From contig NZ_KB892760.1 in the NCBI RefSeq assembly GCF_000373925.1, positions 22,474-86,473 on the forward strand: a stretch of DNA of 64,000 nt, given 5' to 3'. Below the pieces are notes generated by a model. It worked only from the letters and a program-made list of their open reading frames with translations, was not told where the DNA came from and searched no databases. This DNA comes from Actinopolymorpha alba DSM 45243. GTDB taxonomy: Bacteria > Actinomycetota > Actinomycetes > Propionibacteriales > Actinopolymorphaceae. A program made the position numbers and the translations under genes. Below, piece after piece: positions 56,188 through 64,000 of this stretch. The number at the start of each line of letters is the position of its first letter. The stretch's first letter is position 1.

Positions 56188-57756
56188 GTGAAGCTCGAAC
56201 TCCGCGGGCTCACCAAGAGGTTCGGGTCCCTGGTCGCCAACGACCATATCGACCTCACCGTCGAGTCGGGCGAAATCCATTGCCTGCTTGGTGAGAACGG
56301 TGCCGGCAAGAGCACCCTCATGAACGTCCTCTACGGACTTCTGCAGCCGGACGAGGGGAGCGTCCTCCTCGACGGCGAACCCCTGACGTGTACGTCGCCT
56401 GGTGCGGCGATCGCCGCCGGGATCGGCATGGTGCACCAGCACTTCATGCTTGTGCCGGTGTTCACGGTCGCCGAGAACGTCATGCTGGGAAGGGAACGCA
56501 CCCGTGGTCTCGGCGTTCTCGACCAGCGTGCGGCGCGGACCCTCGTCCGGGAACTCTCCGAGCGCTACGGCCTCGCGGTCGATCCCGACGCCCGGGTCGA
56601 GGACATCCCGGTCGGCGTCCAGCAGCGGGTCGAGATTCTCAAGGCACTCGCCAACGAGGCAAAGGTTCTGATCCTCGACGAGCCGACGGCGGTCCTCACC
56701 CCGCAGGAGATCGACGAGCTCATCGAGGTGATGCGGGCGCTCAAGCGCAACGGCACCTCGGTCATCTTCATCACGCACAAGCTCAAGGAGGTCCGCGCGA
56801 TCGCCGACCGGATCACCGTGATCCGGCGCGGCAAGGTGGTCGCGACGGTGGCCCCCGACACCTCCGAAAGCGAACTCGCCGAACTCATGGTCGGCCGGCC
56901 GGTGCAACTCCAGGTTGACAAGCGTGCGGGGACCAACCTGGGCGGCGCCAAACTGGCGGTCGAAGGACTCGACGTCGTTGACCCGCAAGGCTTCCTTGCG
57001 GTCGACGGGGTTTCCTTCGAGGTCAGGGGTGGCGAGATCCTCGGGATCGCCGGGGTCCAGGGCAACGGCCAGACCGAGCTCGTCGAAGCTTTGATGGGCC
57101 TGACCGCCGCGGCGTCGGGCTCCGTCAAGCTGGGCGGACGCGAACTCGTCGGAGCGGGCCCGCGCGAGCATCTCGAGGCCGGCATCGGCTACATCCCCGA
57201 GGACCGTTCCCACGACGGGTACGTGGGAACGTTCTCAGTCGCCGAGAACCTCATCCTCGACCTGCACAGCCGCGCGCCCTTCTCCAGGAACGGCACGCTT
57301 TCGCCGGCCGCGATCCGGGCGAACGCCGCCCAGCGGGTGGAGGAGTTCGACGTCCGCACCCAGTCGGTGGAGACGGAAGTCAGTGCCCTGTCCGGTGGAA
57401 ACCAGCAGAAGGTCGTGCTGGCGCGTGAGCTGTCGAGGCCGCTGGAACTCCTGATCGCCGCGCAGCCGACCCGCGGGCTCGACGTCGGCTCGATCGAGTT
57501 CGTTCACAACCGGATCGTCCGCGAACGCGACCAGGGCACCGCAGTGCTCATCGTGTCCACCGAACTCGAGGAGATCGTGGCGCTGTCTGACCGGATCGCG
57601 GTGATGTACCGCGGACGGATCGTCGGCATCGTCGGCCCCGACACCTCCTGGGACCAGCTGGGTTGCATGATGGCCGGCATCCCGCCCGAAGAAGCGGCCC
57701 AGCAGGCCGAGGAGAACCCCACCGTGCTTGGTGCCCTGGAGGACGCGCATGAGTGA
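56188..57756 (+). CDS. Nucleoside ABC transporter ATPase (NupO/YufO-like)
   Basis: The 522-residue protein carries two ATPase domains. The first has Walker A GENGAGKST and Walker B LILDEPTAVLTPQE; the second has the degenerate Walker A GVQGNGQTE, the signature LSGGNQQK and AAQPTRGLD. This twin layout is typical of BMP-type nucleoside and ribose transporters. GTG at 56188 follows GGAGG. The 3' end lies in an 80-bp tandem repeat, with the stop within its first unit. Confidence 0.93.
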   Translation: MKLELRGLTKRFGSLVANDHIDLTVESGEIHCLLGENGAGKSTLMNVLYGLLQPDEGSVLLDGEPLTCTSPGAAIAAGIGMVHQHFMLVPVFTVAENVMLGRERTRGLGVLDQRAARTLVRELSERYGLAVDPDARVEDIPVGVQQRVEILKALANEAKVLILDEPTAVLTPQEIDELIEVMRALKRNGTSVIFITHKLKEVRAIADRITVIRRGKVVATVAPDTSESELAELMVGRPVQLQVDKRAGTNLGGAKLAVEGLDVVDPQGFLAVDGVSFEVRGGEILGIAGVQGNGQTELVEALMGLTAAASGSVKLGGRELVGAGPREHLEAGIGYIPEDRSHDGYVGTFSVAENLILDLHSRAPFSRNGTLSPAAIRANAAQRVEEFDVRTQSVETEVSALSGGNQQKVVLARELSRPLELLIAAQPTRGLDVGSIEFVHNRIVRERDQGTAVLIVSTELEEIVALSDRIAVMYRGRIVGIVGPDTSWDQLGCMMAGIPPEEAAQQAEENPTVLGALEDAHE

Positions 57757-57914
57757 GCGAAGCGAGCTCATCATCAAGCACAGCGTCTTGGGTGCCTCAT
57801 GCGCGCCCGGAGCGAAGCGAGGACGCGCATGAGTGAGCGAAGCGAGCTCATCATCAAGCACAGCGTCTTGGGTGCCTCATGCGCGCCCGGAGCGAAGCGA
57901 GGACGCGCATGAGT
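57741..57914. repeat. 80-bp tandem repeat, 2.2 copies
   Basis: The units 57741-57820 and 57821-57900 are identical, and the first 14 bases recur at 57901-57914, where the permease start codon lies. Each unit contains CTCATGCGCG and CGCGCATGAG as an inverted pair and the REP-like core GAGCGAAGCGAG. Each also forms a 27-codon frame starting MSERSELIIKH, whose TGA overlaps the ATG of the next unit or of the permease. Confidence 0.92.
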
Positions 57915-59039
57915 CGACCATGGGTGCGGGAGCTGGTGGTGAGCTTTGCCGCCGTCATCCTCGCGTTGGTGGTGGGCGCCGTTCTCATCATCGTGAGCGA
58001 CGCCGACGTGGCCGCGACCTGGGGATACTTCTTCTCGTATCCGCCGGACGCGTTGCAGGCCTCGTGGACCGCGGTGTCCGATGCCTACACCTCGTTGTTC
58101 CTTGGTGCGTTGGGCGGTTGGAAACCGATCAGCGAGACGCTCGTCCAGGCGACGCCGCTGATCTGCGCGGGGCTCGGGGTTTCGCTGGCGTTCCGCGCCG
58201 GGCTCTTCAACATCGGTGCGCAGGGGCAGCTGATCGCCGGCGCACTGTGCGCGGGATGGGTCGGGTTCAGCTTCGAGTTGCCCGTCGTCGTCCACCTCCT
58301 GCTGGCCCTGGCGGCGGGTCTCTTCGGCGGTGCGGTCTGGGGCGGCCTCGTCGGCCTGCTCAAGGCCCGCACGGGCGCGCACGAAGTGATCCTCACGATC
58401 ATGCTCAACTACGTCGCGCTCTATCTCCTGCAGTGGTTGTTGACGACTGACGTTCTCCAACGGCCCGGGCGTAACGACCCGATCAGCCCGGTCGTGGAGC
58501 AGACCGCGCAGTTCCCGAACTGGCCCGGCACCCGCCTGCACCTGGGATTCCTGGTCGCGCTTCTTGCGGTCGCCGCGGTCTGGTGGTTGCTGGCGCGTTC
58601 CACCACCGGCTTCCAGCTGCGGGCCGTCGGCGCCAACCCCGAGGCGGCGCGGACCGCCGGCATGAGTGTCGGTCGGGCCTACACCATCGCGATGCTCGCG
58701 GCGGGAGCCCTGGCCGGGTTGGCGGGAGCGCAGCAGGTGCTCGGCACCGACTACCCGCTGACTGACGGAATCGCCGGCTCCGTGGGCTTCGACTCCATCA
58801 CGGTCGCGCTCCTCGGCCGCGCCTCGCCGATCGGCACTGTCGTCGCCGGGCTGGTGTTCGGTGCACTGAACGCCGGAGGCCTCCAGATGCAGCTGCAGAC
58901 GCAGACACCGCTCACCCTGACCACCGTCCTCCAGGCCACGATCGTGCTGTTCATCGCCGCGCCCGCGCTGGTCCGTGCGGTGTTCCGAATCCGCGCCGAA
59001 GGCACCGGCACAGTGCTCGCCAAAGGCTGGAACGCATGA
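57909..59039 (+). CDS. Nucleoside ABC transporter permease (NupP-like)
   Basis: The 376-residue membrane protein belongs to the branched-chain/ribose-type permease family, with about nine hydrophobic segments and FRAGLFNIGAQGQLIAGA and GAHEVILTIMLNYVAL as family blocks. The ATG at 57909 (MSRPWVRELV) is the ancestral-looking start; earlier in-frame codons belong to the tandem repeat. It overlaps the second permease gene by ATGA. Confidence 0.92.
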   Translation: MSRPWVRELVVSFAAVILALVVGAVLIIVSDADVAATWGYFFSYPPDALQASWTAVSDAYTSLFLGALGGWKPISETLVQATPLICAGLGVSLAFRAGLFNIGAQGQLIAGALCAGWVGFSFELPVVVHLLLALAAGLFGGAVWGGLVGLLKARTGAHEVILTIMLNYVALYLLQWLLTTDVLQRPGRNDPISPVVEQTAQFPNWPGTRLHLGFLVALLAVAAVWWLLARSTTGFQLRAVGANPEAARTAGMSVGRAYTIAMLAAGALAGLAGAQQVLGTDYPLTDGIAGSVGFDSITVALLGRASPIGTVVAGLVFGALNAGGLQMQLQTQTPLTLTTVLQATIVLFIAAPALVRAVFRIRAEGTGTVLAKGWNA

Positions 59040-60331
59040 ACGACGCCACCACCACGCTGACCCGGGAGACGGCACCCGTGCCGGCCACGCTGGAGTCCCC
59101 GGACGAACGCCGCCGCCGGATCCGGATGGGCGTCCTCGCGCTGGTGCTCGCCGGCATCGGTGTGCTCCTCGCCGCGTTCACGGCGCCCGAGACGGTGACC
59201 TTCGCCCTCTCCGGCCAGCTCGCGGACTCACCGCTGTCGGCGATCAAGCTGCCCGCGCTTCCGGTGGCGCTCGCCCTTGCCGCCTGCACCGTTGCGGTCG
59301 CGCTGGCGCACCTGCTGCGTGGACTGTCGGGACGGCTCGGCGTGCTGCTCTGGGCCGTGTTCGGTCTGGCGTTCGTCGTGACGTTCCTGTGCTGGGCCGC
59401 CGCCGGCAAGACGTTCCCGCTGACCAACCAGCTGCAGGGGACGCTCAACCTCGCGACGCCCCTCATCCTGGGGGCGCTGGCGGGAGTCCTGTGTGAGCGG
59501 GCCGGCGTCATCAACGTCGCGATCGAGGGGCAGTTCCTCGCGGGGGCGTTCGCGGCTGCGGTGCTCGCGACGGTGACGGGCAGCCTGCTGGCCGGTGTTG
59601 TCGCCGCGGTCCTCGCGGGCGTGCTGATCGCCGCGATGCTCGCGGTCTTCGCGATCCGCTACCGCGTCAACCAGGTCGTGCTCGGTGTGGTCCTGGTGGT
59701 CTTCGCGTCCGGGATCACCGGCTTCCTGTTCGACCAGTTCGTCAAGGGAGAGTCGGCGAAGTTCAACAACCCCGGCGTCATGTCGGCGGTGCCGATCCCG
59801 GTGCTGTCCAGCATTCCCGTCATCGGTGAGACGTTCTTCCGGCAGACCCTGCTCGTCTACACGATGTACGCCGCGGTCGCGATCGTGACGTTCGTTCTCT
59901 TCAAGACCCGTTGGGGTCTGCGGGTCCGTGCGGTCGGTGAGCACCCGCGCGCGGCCGACACGGTGGGCATCAAGGTGCTGCGGGTGCGCTACCAGGCGGT
60001 GCTGGCCGGCGGAGTGGTCGCCGGGCTCGGTGGGGCGTTCTTCACCGTCGGATTCACCGGCGGCTTCGACAAGGACCTGACCGCGGGACAGGGGTTCATC
60101 GCGCTGGCTGCGCTCATCATGGGTCGCTGGCACCCGCTGGGCGCGACGATCGCGGCGTTGTTCTTCGGGTTCACCCAACAGTTGCAGGGACAGCTGCAGA
60201 TCATCGAGACGCCGATCCCGAGCGAGCTGCTGATCATGGCGCCCTACCTCGCGACAGTCGTTGCCGTGGCGGGACTTGTCGGGCGGGTCCGCGCGCCGAA
60301 GGCCGACGGCGAGCCATACGTGAAAGGTTGA
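59036..60331 (+). CDS. Nucleoside ABC transporter permease (NupQ-like)
   Basis: The 431-residue membrane protein has about ten hydrophobic segments, with family blocks LCERAGVINVAIEGQFLAGA and RVNQVVLGVVLVVFASGITGFL. It pairs with the upstream permease, to which it is coupled by ATGA. The N-terminal 35 residues are hydrophilic. Cytidine deaminase follows three bases later. Confidence 0.92.
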   Translation: MNDATTTLTRETAPVPATLESPDERRRRIRMGVLALVLAGIGVLLAAFTAPETVTFALSGQLADSPLSAIKLPALPVALALAACTVAVALAHLLRGLSGRLGVLLWAVFGLAFVVTFLCWAAAGKTFPLTNQLQGTLNLATPLILGALAGVLCERAGVINVAIEGQFLAGAFAAAVLATVTGSLLAGVVAAVLAGVLIAAMLAVFAIRYRVNQVVLGVVLVVFASGITGFLFDQFVKGESAKFNNPGVMSAVPIPVLSSIPVIGETFFRQTLLVYTMYAAVAIVTFVLFKTRWGLRVRAVGEHPRAADTVGIKVLRVRYQAVLAGGVVAGLGGAFFTVGFTGGFDKDLTAGQGFIALAALIMGRWHPLGATIAALFFGFTQQLQGQLQIIETPIPSELLIMAPYLATVVAVAGLVGRVRAPKADGEPYVKG

Positions 60332-60334
60332 AGC

Positions 60335-60742
60335 GTGGATGTCGATTGGGACGCGCTGCGGGCCGCGGCGCGGGAGGCGATGACGCACGCCTATGCGCCG
60401 TACTCGCGGTTCCCGGTGGGTGCGGCGGCGCTCACCGCCACCGGCCGGATCGTGGTCGGTTGCAACGTCGAGAACGCGTCGTACGGCATGACGTTGTGCG
60501 CCGAATGCGGGCTCGTGTCGGCCCTGCACGCAAGCGGCGGCGGCCGGCTGGTGGCCTTCACCTGCTGCGATGGTGCGGGTGCGCGGTTGATGCCGTGCGG
60601 TCGCTGCCGGCAGCTGTTGTGGGAGCACGGCGGACCGGACCTACTGGTCGACGGTGTGAGCGGGATCCAGCCCATGCGCGAGGTCCTTCCCGACGCCTTC
60701 GGCCCCGATCATCTGAATACCGAAGGGCCGGCTGGTGACTGA
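60335..60742 (+). CDS. cdd: Cytidine deaminase
   Basis: The 135-residue enzyme converts cytidine and deoxycytidine to uridine and deoxyuridine. It has the catalytic C-A-E in TLCAECGLVSAL and the zinc motif PCGRCRQLL, with NVENASYG for substrate binding. The GTG start lies three bases after the permease stop. Its end overlaps deoA by eight bases. Confidence 0.95.
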   Translation: MDVDWDALRAAAREAMTHAYAPYSRFPVGAAALTATGRIVVGCNVENASYGMTLCAECGLVSALHASGGGRLVAFTCCDGAGARLMPCGRCRQLLWEHGGPDLLVDGVSGIQPMREVLPDAFGPDHLNTEGPAGD

Positions 60743-62021
60743 GTTCGACGCGGTCGATGTCATTCGTACGAAGCGGGACGGCGGGAGCCTGTCCGGCGAC
60801 CAGATCGACTGGGTGATCGACGCCTACACCCGGGGAGCCGTCGCCGACGAACAGATGTCGGCGTTGCTGATGGCGATCCTGCTGCGCGGCATGAACGTCG
60901 ACGAGATCGCCCGCTGGACGCAGGCGATGATCGCGTCGGGGGAGCGGCTGGACTTCGCTGGTGTGGGCCGACCCACCGCCGACAAGCATTCGACGGGGGG
61001 TGTCGGTGACAAGATCACCTTGCCGCTGGCGTCCGTGGTCGCGGCCTGCGGGGTCGCGGTGCCGCAGCTGTCGGGTCGCGGGCTCGGGCACACCGGCGGC
61101 ACGCTCGACAAGCTGGAATCGATCCCGGGCTGGCGGGCCAGCCTGGCCTACGACGAGATCGTCAACCAGCTCCGCGATGTCGGCGCGGTGATCTGCGCGC
61201 CGACCGACACCCTTGCACCGGCCGACCGGAAGCTCTACGCGTTGCGCGACGTCACCGGCACGGTCGAGTCGATCCCGCTGATCGCCAGCTCGATCATGTC
61301 CAAGAAGATCGCCGAGGGTACGCAGGCGCTGGTCCTGGACGTCAAGGTGGGGTCGGGCGCGTTCATGAAGAACGTCGACGACGCCCGCGAGCTCGCCGCC
61401 ACCATGGTCGAGCTGGGCGCGGCGGCCGGCGTCCGCACCGTCGCGCTCCTGACCAACATGGCGAGCCCGCTGGGCCGCACCGCGGGCAATGCGCTCGAGG
61501 TACGCGAGTCGCTGGAGGTGCTCGCCGGCGGTGGGCCATCAGACGTGGTGGAGCTGACGGTCACCCTGGCCCGGGAGATGCTGGCCGCGGCCGGGGTCGA
61601 GGGTGACATTGACCCCACCGATGTGCTCAAGGACGGCACCGCGATGGACGTCTGGCGCCGGATGATCCGGTCCCAGGGCGGCGATCCGGACGCGCCGTTG
61701 CCGCGCGCCCGCGAGACCCACGACATCCTCGCGCCCACCGAGGGTGTCCTCGTCGAGCTCGACGCCTACCAGGTTGGTGTCGCGGCCTGGCGCCTCGGCG
61801 CGGGGCGTTCCCGCAAGGAGGACCCGGTGTCGGCGGCGGCCGGCGTCGAGTTGCACGCCAAGCCGGGCGCCCATGTCCGGGCCGGCCAACCCGTGCTCAC
61901 GTTGCACGCTGATGATCCGGGGAGATTCCCTAGGGCGGTCGAGGCGCTGAAGGGAGCGATCACGATCGCCCCCGCAGGCGCGCGCCCCGACCAGCCGTTG
62001 GTGATCGACCGGCTGGGGTAG
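60735..62021 (+). CDS. deoA: Thymidine (pyrimidine-nucleoside) phosphorylase
   Basis: The 428-residue enzyme cleaves pyrimidine nucleosides with phosphate. It shows KHSTGGVGDKITLPLA, the family signature SGRGLGHTGGTLDKLESIPG, and the phosphate and nucleoside-binding region ALVLDVKVGSGAFMK. GTG at 60735 lies within the cdd 3' end. It feeds uracil or thymine and ribose-1-phosphates into salvage. Confidence 0.95.
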   Translation: MTEFDAVDVIRTKRDGGSLSGDQIDWVIDAYTRGAVADEQMSALLMAILLRGMNVDEIARWTQAMIASGERLDFAGVGRPTADKHSTGGVGDKITLPLASVVAACGVAVPQLSGRGLGHTGGTLDKLESIPGWRASLAYDEIVNQLRDVGAVICAPTDTLAPADRKLYALRDVTGTVESIPLIASSIMSKKIAEGTQALVLDVKVGSGAFMKNVDDARELAATMVELGAAAGVRTVALLTNMASPLGRTAGNALEVRESLEVLAGGGPSDVVELTVTLAREMLAAAGVEGDIDPTDVLKDGTAMDVWRRMIRSQGGDPDAPLPRARETHDILAPTEGVLVELDAYQVGVAAWRLGAGRSRKEDPVSAAAGVELHAKPGAHVRAGQPVLTLHADDPGRFPRAVEALKGAITIAPAGARPDQPLVIDRLG

Positions 62022-62030
62022 GAAGGTGCC

Positions 62031-63146
62031 ATGAAGCCCAGCCCTGACGAGATCGCCCGCGCACCGAAGGTGCTGCTCCATGATCACCTCGACGGTGGCC
62101 TGCGGCCGCGGACCGTGGTCGAGCTGGCCGCGGAGGTGGGGCACGAGCTGCCGAGCACCGATCCGGAGCGGCTCGACCGGTGGTTCCAGGAGTCGGCGGA
62201 CTCGGGGTCCTTGGAGCGCTATCTCGAGACGTTCGCTCACACCGTCGCCGTCCTCCAGACTCCGGACGCGCTGGCGAGGGCTGCTGCCGAGTGTGCCGAG
62301 GACCTTGCCCGCGATGGTGTGGTGTACGCCGAGGTGCGGTACGCGCCCGAGCAACACCTGTCGGCCGGGCTCACCCTCGACGGGGTCGTGGAGGCGGTCC
62401 GCGACGGTTTCGCGGCGGGTGAGAAGCGGGCCGCGGCGGCCGGCCGGCCGATCGTCGTACGCCAGATCCTGACCGCGATGCGGCATGCGGCCCGGTCGAT
62501 GGAGATCGCCGAGCTGGTGGTGAGGTACCGCGACGACGGTGTGGTGGGTTTTGACATCGCCGGTGCGGAGGCCGGATATCCACCCACCCGGCATCTGGAC
62601 GCTTTCGAATACCTCCAGCGGGAGAACGCCCATTTCACTATCCACGCCGGCGAAGGCTTCGGCCTGCCGTCGATCTGGCAAGCCATCCAGTGGTGTGGGG
62701 CCGACCGGCTCGGCCACGGCGTCCGGCTCGTTGACGACATTTCGGTAGGACCGCGCGGGGACGTCCAGCTCGGCCGGCTCGCGGCGTACGTCCGTGACAA
62801 GCGAATTCCGCTGGAGCTGTGTCCTTCGTCCAACGTCCAGACGGGTGCCGCGACCTCGCTCGCCGAGCATCCGTTCGGGTTGCTGGCGCGCCTGCGTTTC
62901 CGGGTGACGGTCAACACCGACAACCGCCTGATGAGTGGAACGTCGATGTCGGTGGAGTTCACCCGGCTTTCTGAGGCGTTCGGCTACGACCTCGCCGACT
63001 TCCAGTGGTTCACCGTGAATGCGATGAAGAGCGCGTTCCTGCCGTTCGACCAGCGGCTCGCCCTCATCAACGACGTGATCAAACCCGGCTACGCCGCCCT
63101 CGCCGCCGAGCGAGCATTCGCGCAGCTGCGCCGCGGCGAGGCCTGA
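62031..63146 (+). CDS. Adenosine deaminase
   Basis: The 371-residue enzyme deaminates adenosine to inosine. It has the metal-binding HDHLDGG near the N-terminus, HAGEGFG (catalytic Glu region), DRLGHGVRL and the late metal ligand in [11 protein letters not shown]. It starts nine bases after deoA and ends the nucleoside operon. A small hairpin overlaps its stop codon. Confidence 0.94.
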   Translation: MKPSPDEIARAPKVLLHDHLDGGLRPRTVVELAAEVGHELPSTDPERLDRWFQESADSGSLERYLETFAHTVAVLQTPDALARAAAECAEDLARDGVVYAEVRYAPEQHLSAGLTLDGVVEAVRDGFAAGEKRAAAAGRPIVVRQILTAMRHAARSMEIAELVVRYRDDGVVGFDIAGAEAGYPPTRHLDAFEYLQRENAHFTIHAGEGFGLPSIWQAIQWCGADRLGHGVRLVDDISVGPRGDVQLGRLAAYVRDKRIPLELCPSSNVQTGAATSLAEHPFGLLARLRFRVTVNTDNRLMSGTSMSVEFTRLSEAFGYDLADFQWFTVNAMKSAFLPFDQRLALINDVIKPGYAALAAERAFAQLRRGEA

Positions 63147-63154
63147 CGGCCTCG
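63137..63154 (+). terminator. Hairpin at the adenosine deaminase stop codon
   Basis: A 7-bp perfect stem CGAGGCC / GGCCTCG closes a TGAC loop that contains the stop codon. No T tract follows, so termination strength is uncertain. Confidence 0.4.
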
Positions 63155-63211
63155 TCCGTCCAGGGGCCGCGGTCCACCTCGTTACGGGTGCGGCTTCGTC
63201 AGAATTCGCGG

Positions 63212-63598
63212 TCAGCCGGTGAAGGACTCGGGGCCGAAGCGGCCCCACGCCACGAAGACCGCCATGGCGAGATAGACCAGGTCGGCCACGATCGTTACCT
63301 TCTCGCCACGGCGGAGGCGCGTGATCAACGCACCGACAAACAGCAGGACCGTACCGACCGCGGCCAGCGGCACCAGAACCGGCGCGATGTCGAGGGCGGC
63401 GGGCAGGATCAGGCCCACCGCGCCCAGGACCTCGACGGCTCCGATGGCCTTGAGGGCTCCGGGACTGAAGTCTTCGACCCATCTCGAAGCGGCACCCATG
63501 GCGGCCATCTTCTCCTTGGGGACGATCAGCTTGCCGATGCCGCTGACCAGGAAGGCAACGGCCAGCAGTCCGGCAACGATCCACAGAGCGACGTTCAT
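63212..63598 (-). CDS. DoxX family membrane protein
   Basis: The 128-residue protein has four hydrophobic segments and the DoxX pattern (FLVSGIGKLIVPKEKMAAMG near the N-terminus, AIGAVEVLGAVGLILPA in the middle). The family is linked to redox or thiol stress and often lies beside ECF41-type sigma factors. AAGGAG seven bases upstream supports the ATG at 63598. Its promoter resembles that of the divergent sigma gene. Confidence 0.87.
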   Translation of the reverse strand: MNVALWIVAGLLAVAFLVSGIGKLIVPKEKMAAMGAASRWVEDFSPGALKAIGAVEVLGAVGLILPAALDIAPVLVPLAAVGTVLLFVGALITRLRRGEKVTIVADLVYLAMAVFVAWGRFGPESFTG

Positions 63599-63659
63599 GA
63601 GGTTTCTCCTTGCGGGGCTGTCGGCGAGTCCGGCATGTCGGCCTCCTTGTCCACCATGA

Positions 63660-63749
63660 GATGCCGGCGACGCGATCCTTGTGACACTTCGCCTACGTGA
63701 CCGGCGCAACAAAAACAGGCAGTGTCACAGAACCCCGAGTCCCGGTGTC
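63660..63749. promoter_or_regulatory. Divergent ECF41-type promoter pair
   Basis: TGTCACA occurs on both strands as the arms of an inverted repeat (TGTGACACT at 63680-63688, AGTGTCACA at 63721-63729). On the plus strand it is followed after 16 bases by TGTC (63746-63749); on the minus strand after 16 bases by CATC (63663-63660). The known ECF41 promoter form, recalled from the literature, is TGTCACA-N16-CGTC, so both are one-mismatch matches. Confidence 0.7.
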
Positions 63750-63791
63750 TTGTGAGCGGCACAGTCGAGAGCGAAGAGACGGGAGCCACCC

Positions 63792-64000
63792 ATGGCCGCG
63801 TCGGAGACCGCGCCGGAGACCGCGGCGGGAAGCATCAGCGAGGACGGCCGTCCGGACCCGGCTACTGAGGTGTTCGTCGCCCACCGCAGGCTGCTCTTCA
63901 CGGTCGCCTACGAGATGCTCGGCTCGGCGGCGGATGCGGAGGACGTCCTCCAGGAGACCTGGCTGCGGTGGGCGGCCAGAAACCAGCAGGGTGATCTGGA
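63792..64000 (+). CDS. ECF sigma factor (ECF41/SigJ-like), 5' part
   Basis: The first 69 codons of an ECF sigma factor are visible. After a low-complexity N-terminus comes sigma region 2 (FVAHRRLLFTVAYEMLGSAADAEDVLQETWLRW), the core-binding segment. The gene runs off the window. The promoter motif and the DoxX neighbour fit group ECF41, whose members carry a C-terminal SnoaL-like domain that would lie outside the view. GGGAG precedes the ATG. Confidence 0.85.
   Translation, partial: MAASETAPETAAGSISEDGRPDPATEVFVAHRRLLFTVAYEMLGSAADAEDVLQETWLRWAARNQQGDL

Noticed and set aside
61539..63584. Open frame of 681 codons opposite deoA and adenosine deaminase
   Set aside because: It spans two firmly identified genes and an intergenic gap, with no motifs.

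Overview
The window comes from a GC-rich actinobacterial chromosome. GTG and TTG starts are frequent, and lipobox and twin-arginine signals, tightly overlapping operons and actinobacterial families (SCO4848-like membrane protein, DUF397 proteins, TPR-type regulators, an ECF41-like sigma factor) are all present. The mix resembles Propionibacteriales such as Kribbella, Actinopolymorpha or Nocardioides, or their neighbours. The genus cannot be fixed from sequence alone.

Region 1 (1-19.6 kb) is catabolic. After the 3' end of icd and an intergenic stretch full of inverted repeats come a sulfatase and a TerC-like protein. Next is a mirrored sugar-acid locus around an IclR-type regulator. The left arm (binding protein, two permeases, DapA-like aldolase, enolase-superfamily dehydratase) runs leftward; the right arm (two permeases, binding protein, two enolase-superfamily enzymes) runs rightward. 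Palindromic IclR-like operators lie before both arms. A formylglycine-generating enzyme, which activates sulfatases, is the last gene of a galT-galE-galK operon. Together this suggests use of a sulfated, galactose- or uronate-containing saccharide.

Region 2 (19.6-31.9 kb) is mostly core: a CNNM/CBS membrane protein, trpS behind a pair of 24-bp palindromes, a 2H phosphoesterase, a degraded two-component remnant, a multicopper oxidase operon divergent from an intact kinase-regulator pair, a YihY/BrkB protein, a D,D-carboxypeptidase, a PLP-dependent dehydratase and an SCO4848-like protein.

Region 3 (31.9-44.4 kb) is accessory. It holds two copies of a divergent module, a TPR/HTH regulator opposite a pair of small coupled genes A and B, where B has a C-x2-C-x5-C motif. 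It also holds an SCP1.201-type (DddA-like) deaminase overlapping an Imm1 immunity gene, a glycosyltransferase, an unknown 454-residue protein, two DUF397-type proteins, a Nudix hydrolase, a possible HEPN-like protein and a stand-alone ATP-dependent DNA ligase. A 126-129 bp direct repeat, which is the 3' end of a mannosyltransferase-like gene, brackets 9.6 kb of this region and truncates one regulator. No integrase or transposase was found.

Region 4 (44.4-64 kb) is core again: two GT4 glycosyltransferases, a secreted subtilase with a strong terminator, an acyl-CoA mutase large subunit, an AbiEi/DUF559-type protein between inverted hairpin repeats, an M20 amidohydrolase, and a nucleoside uptake and salvage operon (BMP lipoprotein, ATPase, two permeases, cdd, deoA, adenosine deaminase) interrupted by an 80-bp tandem repeat. 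It ends with doxX divergent from an ECF41-like sigma factor, with matching promoters in both directions.
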